A DNA stretch of 7,237 nucleotides from Thermoguttaceae bacterium (GTDB taxonomy: Bacteria; Planctomycetota; Planctomycetia; Pirellulales; Thermoguttaceae). A model generated the notes under the pieces. It searched no databases, was not told the origin of the DNA, and saw nothing but the letters and a program-made list of their open reading frames with translations. The stretch lies in assembly GCA_017549085.1 (NCBI GenBank), contig JAFYVO010000080.1, forward strand, positions 1 through 7,237. Reading direction: 5' to 3'. The translations under genes and the position numbers were made by a program. Below are positions 1-6,300 of the stretch, piece by piece (the stretch's first letter is position 1; every line of letters starts with the position of its first letter).

Positions 1-860
1 ACGAAGTCGGACGCGACGAGCGCGCCGACGGACGACGCGGTCAAACGAGGCGGGCAGTCGAAGAAAATATAGTCGTATTTTTCGAAAACTTCCTCTTTGT
101 GGAGCCAAATGCGATGATAGTAACGCGTTTCGAGGCGGCGGCTCGCCAACTCGTTGAGGCGGCGGACGTCTTTGTCGTCGAGCGTTTCGTCGGCGGGGAT
201 TAAGCGGGCGTTCGGGAGGCCGAGGAACGGGACGGTCAGTTCCTCGAACGTCGCCTTGGCTTGAGCGGGCGTTTCGAGGAGTTTCGTCGACGTTAACCCG
301 TTTTGATAGGCGCCTTGCAGAACGAGCGGTTCGGCGCAGCGTTGCGAGAGCGTCCCTTGGAAGTCGAGGTCGACGACGAGAACGCGGGCCGGGCGGTTCG
401 CTCGACCGTCGAGATCGCGGAAATTGCCGGACGCAAACGCCGCGACGAGGTTCGCCGTCAACGTCGTTTTGCCGACGCCGCCCTTAAGATTAATAAAAGA
501 AACGATTCGCGTTTGGCCGCCGCCGGGCGCGGTAGGGCGGTTTTCAAGCGGGACGAATCGAGGAATTTTTTCCGGTTTTAATTCCGTCGAACGCGTCCAA
601 ATCGAACTGCTCGCCTTCAAGACGCGCTCCAACCGCTTTTCCGCGTCTTGGTAAAACCGATGAAGTTGGCGCGTCGCGTCCTCCATTTCGCCGAGTCGAT
701 CTTGAAGCGAATCGAGAATTTCGCGGTATTCCTCGACGGTCGGCTCTTCCCGTTCGTTCTGCGGCGTAAGAATTTTGTCGATTTGGCGGCGCAATTCGTA
801 AATATCTTCCAACTGACGCGCGACAATTTCCGGAGGGGATAATTTTTTCGGCGGCGACAT
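1..860 (-). CDS. ParA/Soj/MinD-family ATPase with N-terminal coiled coil (partial, runs off left edge)
   Basis: The frame is open from ATG at 860 to the window edge, giving 286 codons with no stop, so the C-terminus is missing. Residues 1-115 are charged and helical in character (rich in E, R, Q, L), with a likely coiled coil at about 8-85. The ATPase domain starts near residue 117. It has a deviant Walker A, KGGVGKTT at 126-133 (signature Lys126, catalytic Lys131), a Walker A' motif VVDLDFQG around 162-169, and a Walker B motif IFFDCPP around 265-271. ParA-family ATPases bind ATP as sandwich dimers and position DNA, chemoreceptor arrays, carboxysomes or polysaccharide machinery. A GGAG at 869-872 lies 8 nt before the ATG. 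The gene begins 65 bp after the kinase stop and is probably cotranscribed with it. No ParB is visible. The family is certain; the cargo is unknown. A chromosome-partition Soj would normally lack such a long N-terminal extension, so a specialised positioning or polysaccharide-export ATPase is possible. Confidence 0.9.
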   Translation of the reverse strand, partial: MSPPKKLSPPEIVARQLEDIYELRRQIDKILTPQNEREEPTVEEYREILDSLQDRLGEMEDATRQLHRFYQDAEKRLERVLKASSSIWTRSTELKPEKIPRFVPLENRPTAPGGGQTRIVSFINLKGGVGKTTLTANLVAAFASGNFRDLDGRANRPARVLVVDLDFQGTLSQRCAEPLVLQGAYQNGLTSTKLLETPAQAKATFEELTVPFLGLPNARLIPADETLDDKDVRRLNELASRRLETRYYHRIWLHKEEVFEKYDYIFFDCPPRLTASSVGALVASDF

Positions 861-925
861 AGCGAAAGCTCCAAAATCGGTTGAAAACGGGGGGAATAGA
901 GGAAATGGAGGGAGGACGGCGGGGG

Positions 926-2206
926 TTATTCGGTCAACGCGGAGACCAGTTGCTCGACCGTCGCGGTTCCGGTAACGCCGATCTGCTTGATGGTAATCGA
1001 CGAGACGACGCCCGCTAAAAACGCCGATTCGACGAGCGAAAAACCGAGCGACCGCGCGAAAACGAAACCGGCGTTCGTCGCGTCTCCGGCGCCGCAGACG
1101 TCGAACGGCGGGGAAACCGGACGCGGCGGGACGGCAAAGACGGCGATTTCGAGGTTTTGCGGAGGTTGGGAGGCGTCGGCGGTTTTGACGGTTTGCGAAA
1201 GCTGGACGGCGTTGGCGGTTTCAGCGGTTTGCGGGAGATGGGAAGCGTTGGCGGTTTCGGCGGTTTGCGGGAGATGGGAAGCGTTGGCGGTTTCGGCGGT
1301 TTGCGGGGACGAAGCGCCGTCGACGTCGAAAAGGAGGGAGCCGAGGGCGCCGCGCGTCGCTAAGACCGGGCGGCCGTTGCGCTTAGCGAGCCAAGCGCCC
1401 GCTTCGCAAAGCGCCGCGACGTTCGACTCCGCGTCGTCGGAGAGCGTCGTTTCCCGTTTGCGGTCGGCGCCGCGAGCGGTCGCGAAAACGTCGAGAAGCT
1501 CGTTCGCGTTGCATTTGACGAGGGTTTCGCGGTAACTTTCGGCGAAAAAGCGCGAGTCGCAAAGGAAGAAAACGTTCGGGTTGGCGCGGGCGACGTCCGC
1601 CAAAAAGGCGCGGAAGTCCGGCGAAAACGTCGTTTCCGAACCGGGCGGGAACTGCTCCAACACGACGACCGCGTCGAACTCGGCGGCGCGGCGGCGGAAA
1701 TTCTCCTTGAGCGCGTCGACCGCCGACGCCGGGAACGGGCCCGGGTTGCGAACGTCGTAACGATTTTCTTCGACCCAACCGCCGCGACCGTCCGGGCTTG
1801 TCGGCTTAACGTAAGTCGACGTAAGAACTTCCGACGACGCGACCATTCCGGAAACGTCGGCGCCGATTCCGCGGAGCGCTTTCAACAGCTCGAATCCGTC
1901 GCCGTCGTCGCCGACGATTCCGAAGCAAAACGTCGCCGCGCCGAGCGCCCGCAAATTGTTCGCGACCGTCCCGCCCGCTCCGGCGAAGACGCGCCGCGCC
2001 CGGATTTGGAACGCCGTTTTGCCGGTTTCGACCGAAATTTCGTTTAATTCCGGGGACAAAAAAAGATATTTGTCGAGGCAAAAGTCGCCGATCACCGCGA
2101 TTTTCGGCGTTTTCGCGGCGGCGAGACGCGTCAAGCGGGCGGCGAGGTCGGCGCGGTCGAGGGCGGCGGGCGTCGGAACGAAGGTAGCGGGCGTTGAATT
2201 GGACAT
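926..2206 (-). CDS. PfkB-family sugar kinase, distantly like the HldE/RfaE kinase domain, with an internal tandem-repeat insert
   Basis: This is a ribokinase-fold (PfkB) kinase of 426 aa that would transfer the ATP gamma-phosphate to a sugar or sugar phosphate in the cytoplasm. The N-terminal signature is IAVIGDFCLDKY at 36-47, followed by NEISVETGK around 55-63. The glycine-rich FAGAGGTVANNLRALGA at 74-90 corresponds to the first PfkB motif. The catalytic motif is FDVCGAGDATNAG at 368-380, with Asp375 as the predicted base. The arrangement resembles the kinase half of HldE, but no nucleotidyltransferase domain follows, so the substrate is unproven. Residues 302-349 are four 12-residue repeats (QTAETANASHLP type) inserted between a beta strand and the GAGD motif; this explains a length well above the usual 300-330 aa. 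The frame stays open to 2344, but that extra N-terminus is Pro/Arg low-complexity sequence, so I chose the ATG at 2206, although its Shine-Dalgarno site is poor. The gene lies 231 bp downstream of the phosphatase on the same strand. Confidence 0.85.
   Translation of the reverse strand: MSNSTPATFVPTPAALDRADLAARLTRLAAAKTPKIAVIGDFCLDKYLFLSPELNEISVETGKTAFQIRARRVFAGAGGTVANNLRALGAATFCFGIVGDDGDGFELLKALRGIGADVSGMVASSEVLTSTYVKPTSPDGRGGWVEENRYDVRNPGPFPASAVDALKENFRRRAAEFDAVVVLEQFPPGSETTFSPDFRAFLADVARANPNVFFLCDSRFFAESYRETLVKCNANELLDVFATARGADRKRETTLSDDAESNVAALCEAGAWLAKRNGRPVLATRGALGSLLFDVDGASSPQTAETANASHLPQTAETANASHLPQTAETANAVQLSQTVKTADASQPPQNLEIAVFAVPPRPVSPPFDVCGAGDATNAGFVFARSLGFSLVESAFLAGVVSSITIKQIGVTGTATVEQLVSALTE
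1161..1304. repeat. Four 36-bp tandem repeats inside the PfkB kinase gene
   Basis: Four head-to-tail units of exactly 36 bp lie at 1161-1196, 1197-1232, 1233-1268 and 1269-1304. Each ends in GTTTGC on the plus strand. Units 3 and 4 are identical over all 36 bp, whereas units 1 and 2 have diverged. Because 36 is a multiple of three, the kinase frame is kept and each unit adds 12 residues (minus strand). In the protein the order is QTAETANASHLP twice, then QTAETANAVQLS, then QTVKTADASQPP. The following residues QNLEIAVFAVPP begin similarly and lead into the conserved core, which suggests the unit was copied from the native linker. Confidence 0.95.
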
Positions 2207-2437
2207 CTTGGGCGCTTTCGGGGGAATGGGCGGTTGGCGGCGGCGAGGGGGAATAGGGGGGATGAGCAAACGGTGTGAATAACGCGGTGAAAAACGACGC
2301 AACCGGGACTTGCCGAGCGTTCGGGGACGCAAAAACGACGTCAAACTGGGCGGTTTGCGGCGTTTGCGGGGTGGAGGCGGCGTTTAAAGGGCGTTTTTGC
2401 GCTTGGGCCGGCGTTAGGGGACGTTTTCGCGGCGAGT

Positions 2438-3268
2438 TTACGCGTCGACGCCGGTCGTCAAAAAGCGGAACAAACGGTCCGGATCGCCGAAGTCCGGCGC
2501 GATAACGTCGGCGCCCGCTTCGAGGAGGCGGCCCCGTTTCCAAGCGTCGACGCCGGCGCCGGGGTTCGCTTCGTTCGTCGCGACGCCGACCGCGTAACCG
2601 CCGACTTCGCGGACGTTTTCGATCTCGACGTAACCGTCGCCGAAGCCGACCAACTCCGCGCCGTCGAGCTTGTTGACTTCAATCAAGCGCGAGATGACGA
2701 GCGCTTTCGAGAACGTCTTGTAATCGTCCTGCGCGCCGTAAATCCCGCCGTCGAAAAAGTCGGTCAGTTGGAGGAGTTCCGCCTCTTGCTTGACGTAAAA
2801 CTCGTCGGTGCCGCTCGCGAGATAAAGTTTGTAACCGGCTTCGCGCAAAAGAGTTAAGAAACGGCGCGCGCCCGGGACGACGAAATCGTCCGGACGCGCG
2901 GTTCCGGCGGCCAACGCGTCGACTCGGCTTTGAATCCGCTCTTGGAGGCGTCGCAAATATTCCTTCTTGTACAGAAGCGGGTCGAGCGGCGTCCCTCCGC
3001 GCTCCTCGACTTCCTTCGCCAGCTGAATGCATTGGTAAATCGTTTGTTTTCCGGTAATTCGGTCGACAAAATCGCGAACGATTCGCTCCGCTTCCGCCGC
3101 GTCGTTCATCGTTTCGAGGAGAACGTCGCGGAAATACGGGACCATAATGTCTTGCCAACCTTCGCGAACGAGGCTCAGCGTGCCGTCGAAATCGAAAAGC
3201 GCGGCGCGAAAACGGCGGTCGGTTTGAGGGGCGCGGATAATTTCAAGGGAAAAAGGCGAGGCGGTCAA
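2438..3268 (-). CDS. HAD-superfamily hydrolase (phosphoglycolate-phosphatase-like sugar-phosphate phosphatase)
   Basis: A 276-aa cytoplasmic phosphatase, predicted to remove phosphate from a small phosphorylated metabolite through an aspartyl-phosphate intermediate. HAD motif I is LFDFDGT at 24-30, with nucleophile Asp26 and acid/base Asp28. Residues 33-125 form a helical C1-type cap. Motif II is YLASGTD at 149-155 (Ser152). Motif III Lys is probably Lys184 or Lys188. Motif IV is GFGDGYVEIEN at 208-218, where Asp211 is followed four residues later by Glu215 rather than the usual Asp. The start is TTG at 3268: AAAGGAG lies 6 nt upstream, and any later ATG would remove motif I. It is the first gene of the minus-strand cluster, ahead of the PfkB kinase. 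Together they recall the GmhB/HldE kinase-phosphatase pair, but sequence alone does not fix the substrate; phosphoglycolate or another sugar phosphate is equally possible. Confidence 0.88.
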   Translation of the reverse strand: MTASPFSLEIIRAPQTDRRFRAALFDFDGTLSLVREGWQDIMVPYFRDVLLETMNDAAEAERIVRDFVDRITGKQTIYQCIQLAKEVEERGGTPLDPLLYKKEYLRRLQERIQSRVDALAAGTARPDDFVVPGARRFLTLLREAGYKLYLASGTDEFYVKQEAELLQLTDFFDGGIYGAQDDYKTFSKALVISRLIEVNKLDGAELVGFGDGYVEIENVREVGGYAVGVATNEANPGAGVDAWKRGRLLEAGADVIAPDFGDPDRLFRFLTTGVDA

Positions 3269-3274
3269 CGGACG

Positions 3275-3281
3275 CTCCTTT
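3275..3281 (-). promoter_or_regulatory. Shine-Dalgarno site AAAGGAG supporting the TTG start of the HAD phosphatase
   Basis: On the minus strand AAAGGAG is followed by 6 nt and then TTG at 3268. It is the best ribosome-binding match in the window, and it decides in favour of the non-ATG start. Confidence 0.75.
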
Positions 3282-3602
3282 CGGGACGATAAGACGGCAA
3301 AACTGGGGGATTTGGCGAAAGTGAAAGCGCAAAAAGAACGCGCTTAACGGGCGAGGGCGACGGAAAATGATTCGCGGCTCGACTCTTTTATTTAACTCCA
3401 ATCGACGCCGTTTGTCAAGGAACGAACGAAATTTGAGGAAATTTCTCGTAAAAAAGTCGCGACGTTTGCCGACGACGGCGAAGAAGAAAAAGAAAGAAAA
3501 ATGTTTGATATTTTAATCAAAGATTAATCAAACTCGGGTCGAGAACTGATTTTTGTTTGAAACGCGGCTGGTAGGATTAACCGCGAGTCGGCGAAAAAGA
3601 AA
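3282..3602. other. Intergenic region between the HAD phosphatase and the glycosyltransferase fusion
   Basis: No gene is supported here. It holds the minus-strand promoter at 3390-3418 and a purine-rich tract on the plus strand at about 3478-3502. It also has an AT-rich stretch, 3503-3533, with GTTTGAT at 3503-3509 mirrored by ATCAAAC at 3527-3533 and by an inner ATCAAA at 3516-3521. The dyad could be an operator or simply AT-rich spacer; nothing identifies a regulator. Confidence 0.5.
3390..3418 (-). promoter_or_regulatory. Sigma70-type promoter for the phosphatase-kinase-ParA cluster
   Basis: The minus strand shows a perfect -35 TTGACA (3413-3418), a 17-bp spacer and a -10 TTAAAT (3390-3395, 4 of 6 matches to TATAAT). 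The predicted transcript would have a leader of about 115 nt before the TTG at 3268. No other promoter as good is seen upstream of the kinase or of ParA, so the three genes may share this one. Confidence 0.65.
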
Positions 3603-3603
3603 G

Positions 3604-3640
3604 AAAAAAAGCCGCGTCGACGACGAACGCGAGACGCGGC
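3604..3640 (-). terminator. Rho-independent terminator of the glycosyltransferase-methyltransferase gene
   Basis: Read on the minus strand, the 8-bp perfect stem GCCGCGTC/GACGCGGC (3633-3640 with 3611-3618) encloses a 14-nt loop and is followed immediately by seven T residues (the A run at 3604-3610 on the plus strand). It begins 22 bp downstream of the stop codon at 3663. Confidence 0.85.
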
Positions 3641-3662
3641 GAGGGAATCGAACGCCGATTTT

Positions 3663-5147
3663 TTAGCGTTTGGCGAGCTCCAATTTACCGACCGGCGACG
3701 CGACGATCAAATAGCGCGCCCCCGGAAGGAAGTTGTCGAGCCAACGCGTCCAACGGAAAAGCGAATCGTAAATTTTGAGCTTTCGGCGACTTGGCGTTTT
3801 TTCGTCGCGTCCTCGCAAGAGCGTCGCAAGCGCGTCGAAGCGTTCGATTTTTTCGGCGCGGAACCCGGCGTCGGCGAGTCGGCGTTTGATTTCTCGTTCC
3901 GAATAAGATTCCGAACCGCAAGCGGGGAGCGTAAAAACGACGCGACCGTTAGGTTTTAACAGCGAACGGAGGCGACCGAACGCTTTCGCGTCCTCAAAGC
4001 AAAGCGCGTCGACGCGATTGAAGGCGACAAGCGCGTCGTATTCGGCGGTTGGGGAAGATTGCGGAACGGGGGCGCTTTCCGGCGACTGGGTAAAATCGCT
4101 AAAATCGAGAAGAGGGGCGGTTCCGTTGGAGAGCGCGTCGAAATTAAGGCGAGCGACGTCGACGACCGCGTTTCCGTCGTAACCGGCGCGCAAAAATTTG
4201 ACGTTTTTCACGTCCGCGTCGGCGAGCGTCAATCGTTCTTTTTGCGGCAGATAACGCGACGCTTCCCCTTGCCCGGCGCCGATTTCGAGCGTCTTTAACC
4301 CGAGGAACGGAACGGATTTAGTGACGGTCGCTTGCGTTAAAAGTCGGCTGCGCTCGAACGATTGCGCGGCGCCGTTTTCGGGATCGCCGTCGTAAAAACA
4401 GTCGTCGACGAGCCAATATTTAACGATGGTGCGGATTGCGCTGACGCCGTCCTTCCAACCGATTTTCTTCCCTTCCGAATAGCGGCGCCCGTTGTAACTG
4501 ATCGGCACTTCGTAAACCGTCCAACCGCGCTTGGCGATTTTCGCGGTGATTTCCGGTTCGATTCCGAATCGGTTCGAGCGGAGCGGAATCGACTTTAAAG
4601 CGTCGACGCGAAACGCTTTATAACACGTCTCCATATCGGTCAAGTCGAGCCCGGTCGTCCAGTTGGAAAGGTGGGTCAAAAAAAGATTGCCGAGCTTGTG
4701 ATGGTAATTGACAATTTTGCGCGTTTCGCGAGTCGCAAAGCGCGAGCCGTACACGACGTCGGCGCGACCGTCGAGGAGCGGCGCCAAGACGAGCGTGTAT
4801 TCGTTCGGATTGTATTCGAGGTCGGCGTCCTGAATAATCGCGTAATCGCCTCTCGTTTCTTGGATTGCGCGTCGGATGGCGGCGCCTTTCCCTTGGTTTT
4901 TCGGCTGGCGAAACGCCCGAATTTTGTCCGGATAACGGGCGACGAGCGACGCGACGACTTCCGGCGTGCGGTCGGTCGAGCAGTCGTCGACGAGAATAAG
5001 CTCCCGCTCGACGCCGTCGGGGAGGGGCGCCGCCAAAACGCGTTCGACAACTCGCGCCAAATACGCCTGTTCGTTGTAAACCGGAATCAAAATCGAAAAG
5101 AGGACGGCCCCGCGTTCGGAGGTCGACGGCGAAACGTTGGCGCTCAT
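3663..5147 (-). CDS. Bifunctional protein: family-2 glycosyltransferase (DPM1/polyprenyl-phosphate type) fused to a SAM-methyltransferase-like domain
   Basis: The protein has 494 aa. The GT2 domain spans about 16-250: SILIPVYNE at 18-26, LVDDCSTDRTPEVV at 52-65, NQGKGAAIRRAI at 84-95, the DXD-type metal/nucleotide site QDADLEYNP at 106-114, then TDMETCYKAFR at 170-180 and FGIEPEITAKIAKRG at 194-208. These are typical of transferases that move a sugar from a nucleotide sugar to polyprenyl phosphate or a similar lipid carrier. No transmembrane helices are evident, so it is probably cytosolic or peripheral on the membrane. The second domain, about 283-445, has a class-I methyltransferase motif I, LEIGAGQG at 287-294, an acidic residue pair near 310-312, and a late strand GRVVFTLPACGSES. 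A Ser/Pro-rich low-complexity stretch (about 337-368) interrupts this domain. ATG at 5147 has no clear Shine-Dalgarno site. The gene stands alone, with its own promoter and terminator. Acceptors of both activities are unknown. Confidence 0.88.
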   Translation of the reverse strand: MSANVSPSTSERGAVLFSILIPVYNEQAYLARVVERVLAAPLPDGVERELILVDDCSTDRTPEVVASLVARYPDKIRAFRQPKNQGKGAAIRRAIQETRGDYAIIQDADLEYNPNEYTLVLAPLLDGRADVVYGSRFATRETRKIVNYHHKLGNLFLTHLSNWTTGLDLTDMETCYKAFRVDALKSIPLRSNRFGIEPEITAKIAKRGWTVYEVPISYNGRRYSEGKKIGWKDGVSAIRTIVKYWLVDDCFYDGDPENGAAQSFERSRLLTQATVTKSVPFLGLKTLEIGAGQGEASRYLPQKERLTLADADVKNVKFLRAGYDGNAVVDVARLNFDALSNGTAPLLDFSDFTQSPESAPVPQSSPTAEYDALVAFNRVDALCFEDAKAFGRLRSLLKPNGRVVFTLPACGSESYSEREIKRRLADAGFRAEKIERFDALATLLRGRDEKTPSRRKLKIYDSLFRWTRWLDNFLPGARYLIVASPVGKLELAKR

Positions 5148-5263
5148 ATCGGATTGCGTTGAATAAGTAGGAACGATAAAATGGGCTAAATGGCGAAGTA
5201 AAAATAACGCTTGAAACGCGGCGCTTAATTTGCCGAAGTCGCGCTATTTTCCTTATATTAGCT

Positions 5264-5292
5264 ATTATAGCGGGAAGCGGCGGAAGGTGAAG
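5264..5292 (-). promoter_or_regulatory. Promoter of the glycosyltransferase-methyltransferase gene
   Basis: The minus strand has a consensus -10 TATAAT (5264-5269), a 17-bp spacer and a -35 TTCACC (5287-5292, 4 of 6 matches). It would give a leader of roughly 110 nt before the ATG at 5147. Confidence 0.65.
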
Positions 5293-5376
5293 CGGCGTCC
5301 GCGTTTATTTTCGGCCCCTTTTGCGTCGCGTCGACGGAAAAATCGGACGGAGCCGAAGAAAACTAACGGGGACGGC

Positions 5377-5403
5377 TTTACGTTGGCGAAAAAAAAGTAT
5401 AAT
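5377..5403 (+). promoter_or_regulatory. Candidate rubrerythrin promoter
   Basis: A consensus -10 TATAAT lies at 5398-5403. The best upstream hexamer is TTTACG at 5377-5382 with a short 15-bp spacer, so the -35 is weak and may rely on an activator. The transcript would carry a leader of about 145 nt. The TATAAT is the strongest plus-strand signal in the gap. Confidence 0.45.
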
Positions 5404-5554
5404 TAACAACGTCGGCGAGGGGGAAAGCCTTTTGAACTTGCGTTTGAAATAGGCCGCCTCTTTTAATCGTCGCGGAACATTCTTATCGTCGCGTTTGCAA
5501 GCGCTAATTAACGGCGCGAAAACGCGATAATTGTGTTAGAAAAGGGTAAAAAAG

Positions 5555-6133
5555 ATGAAAAGCCTGAAAGGTACGAAAACCGAAGCTAATTTGTTGAAAG
5601 CGTTCGCCGGCGAATCGCAAGCCCGCAACCGTTACACTTATTTCGCGTCGCAAGCGAAGAAAGACGGGTTCGAACTCGTCGCCGCCGCGTTCGAAGAAAC
5701 CGCGAACCAAGAAAAAGAACACGCGAAACGCTTCTTTAAGTTCTTGGAAGGCGGCGATTTGGAAATTACCGCGACCTTCCCGGCGGGCAAAATCGGGACG
5801 ACGGTCGAAAACCTCCTCGCGGCGGCTTGCGGCGAACAAGAAGAATGGGAACAAATGTATCCGGAATTCGCGAAAGTCGCGGAAGAAGAAGGCTTTGGCG
5901 AAATCGCCGCTGTCTTCCGCAACGTCGCGATCGCCGAAAAGCAACACGAACGCCGCTATCGCGGTTTCGCCGAAGCGATCCAAAACGGAACGATGTTCGA
6001 AAACGGCGAAGAAATCGTTTGGCGTTGCCGCAACTGCGGTTTTGTTCACCTCGGCAAATCCGCGCCGAAAGTCTGCCCGGCTTGCGCGCACCCGCAAGCG
6101 CACTTCGAACGTCTCGCCGAAAACTGGAAGTAG
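5555..6133 (+). CDS. rbr: Rubrerythrin (diiron peroxidase with rubredoxin domain)
   Basis: A 192-aa cytoplasmic non-haem iron protein that reduces hydrogen peroxide to water in anaerobes, taking electrons through its rubredoxin-like FeS4 site. The N-terminal ferritin-like four-helix bundle (about 1-145) shows all expected diiron ligands: Glu20, Glu53 and His56 in NQEKEH, Glu94 and Glu97 in CGEQEEWE, and Glu128 with nearby His131 in AEKQH. The C-terminal rubredoxin domain has CRNC (Cys158, Cys161) and CPAC (Cys174, Cys177). The positions match the classical Desulfovibrio vulgaris rubrerythrin almost one for one, and the length is normal. AAGGG lies 8 nt before the ATG. The gene is single, with its own promoter and a strong terminator. 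It uses GAA, AAC, TTC and CGC codons consistently, which suggests high expression (inference). Identification is secure. Confidence 0.97.
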   Translation: MKSLKGTKTEANLLKAFAGESQARNRYTYFASQAKKDGFELVAAAFEETANQEKEHAKRFFKFLEGGDLEITATFPAGKIGTTVENLLAAACGEQEEWEQMYPEFAKVAEEEGFGEIAAVFRNVAIAEKQHERRYRGFAEAIQNGTMFENGEEIVWRCRNCGFVHLGKSAPKVCPACAHPQAHFERLAENWK

Positions 6134-6183
6134 TTCGAAACGCCGTTTTTTAAAGAGTCTTTGATTTTTAGAAAACGGGGACG

Positions 6184-6231
6184 AAAACGCGCCGTTCGAG
6201 CGATTCGAATCGCCGGGCGGCGCGTTTTTTT
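6184..6231 (+). terminator. Rho-independent terminator after rubrerythrin
   Basis: The stem CGCGCCG (6188-6194) pairs with CGGCGCG (6218-6224). The AAAA before it and TTTT after it can extend the stem, and a run of seven T residues follows (6225-6231). A second palindrome, CGATTCGAATCG at 6201-6212, sits inside the loop and can fold as a nested hairpin. On the minus strand the stem is followed by only four T residues, so it may also weakly stop transcription from the convergent thiE gene. Confidence 0.85.
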
Positions 6232-6300
6232 GTCGTTTTGCCGACGGAAGAAGACGGCGTTTGAAAATGTTGAAATTTGTTTGAAAATCTTTGTCGGCGT

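Larger units (their letters stand above)
5148..5554. other. Divergent intergenic region between the glycosyltransferase fusion (minus) and rubrerythrin (plus)
   Basis: This 407-bp gap has no supportable gene. It carries one promoter in each direction. In the rubrerythrin leader there is a small hairpin-forming segment at 5515-5526 (CGCG, AAAA, CGCG) flanked by AATTA and TAATT, which sits just before the ribosome-binding site AAGGG at 5542-5546 and could affect translation. Two TTTGAA words at 5431 and 5443 are the only other repeats I noticed. No known redox-regulator box was recognised. Confidence 0.5.

Noticed and set aside
987..1535. 182-aa plus-strand open frame containing repeated Trp/Cys/Ala units
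   Set aside because: It is antisense to the PfkB kinase and its repetition is just the 36-bp DNA repeat read on the other strand; the kinase frame has the conserved motifs.
2207..2344. N-terminal extension of the PfkB kinase from an upstream ATG at 2344
   Set aside because: The added 46 residues are Pro/Arg low-complexity with no Shine-Dalgarno support, and the PfkB fold is complete from 2206.
1806..2543. 245-aa minus-strand open frame bridging phosphatase, gap and kinase
   Set aside because: It overlaps two well-supported genes in another frame and is Arg/Pro-rich with no recognisable domain.
5504..6103. 199-aa minus-strand open frame over the rubrerythrin gene
   Set aside because: It is a shadow of a GC-rich gene: Phe/Arg-rich composition, no family motifs, and a fully recognisable rubrerythrin on the opposite strand.
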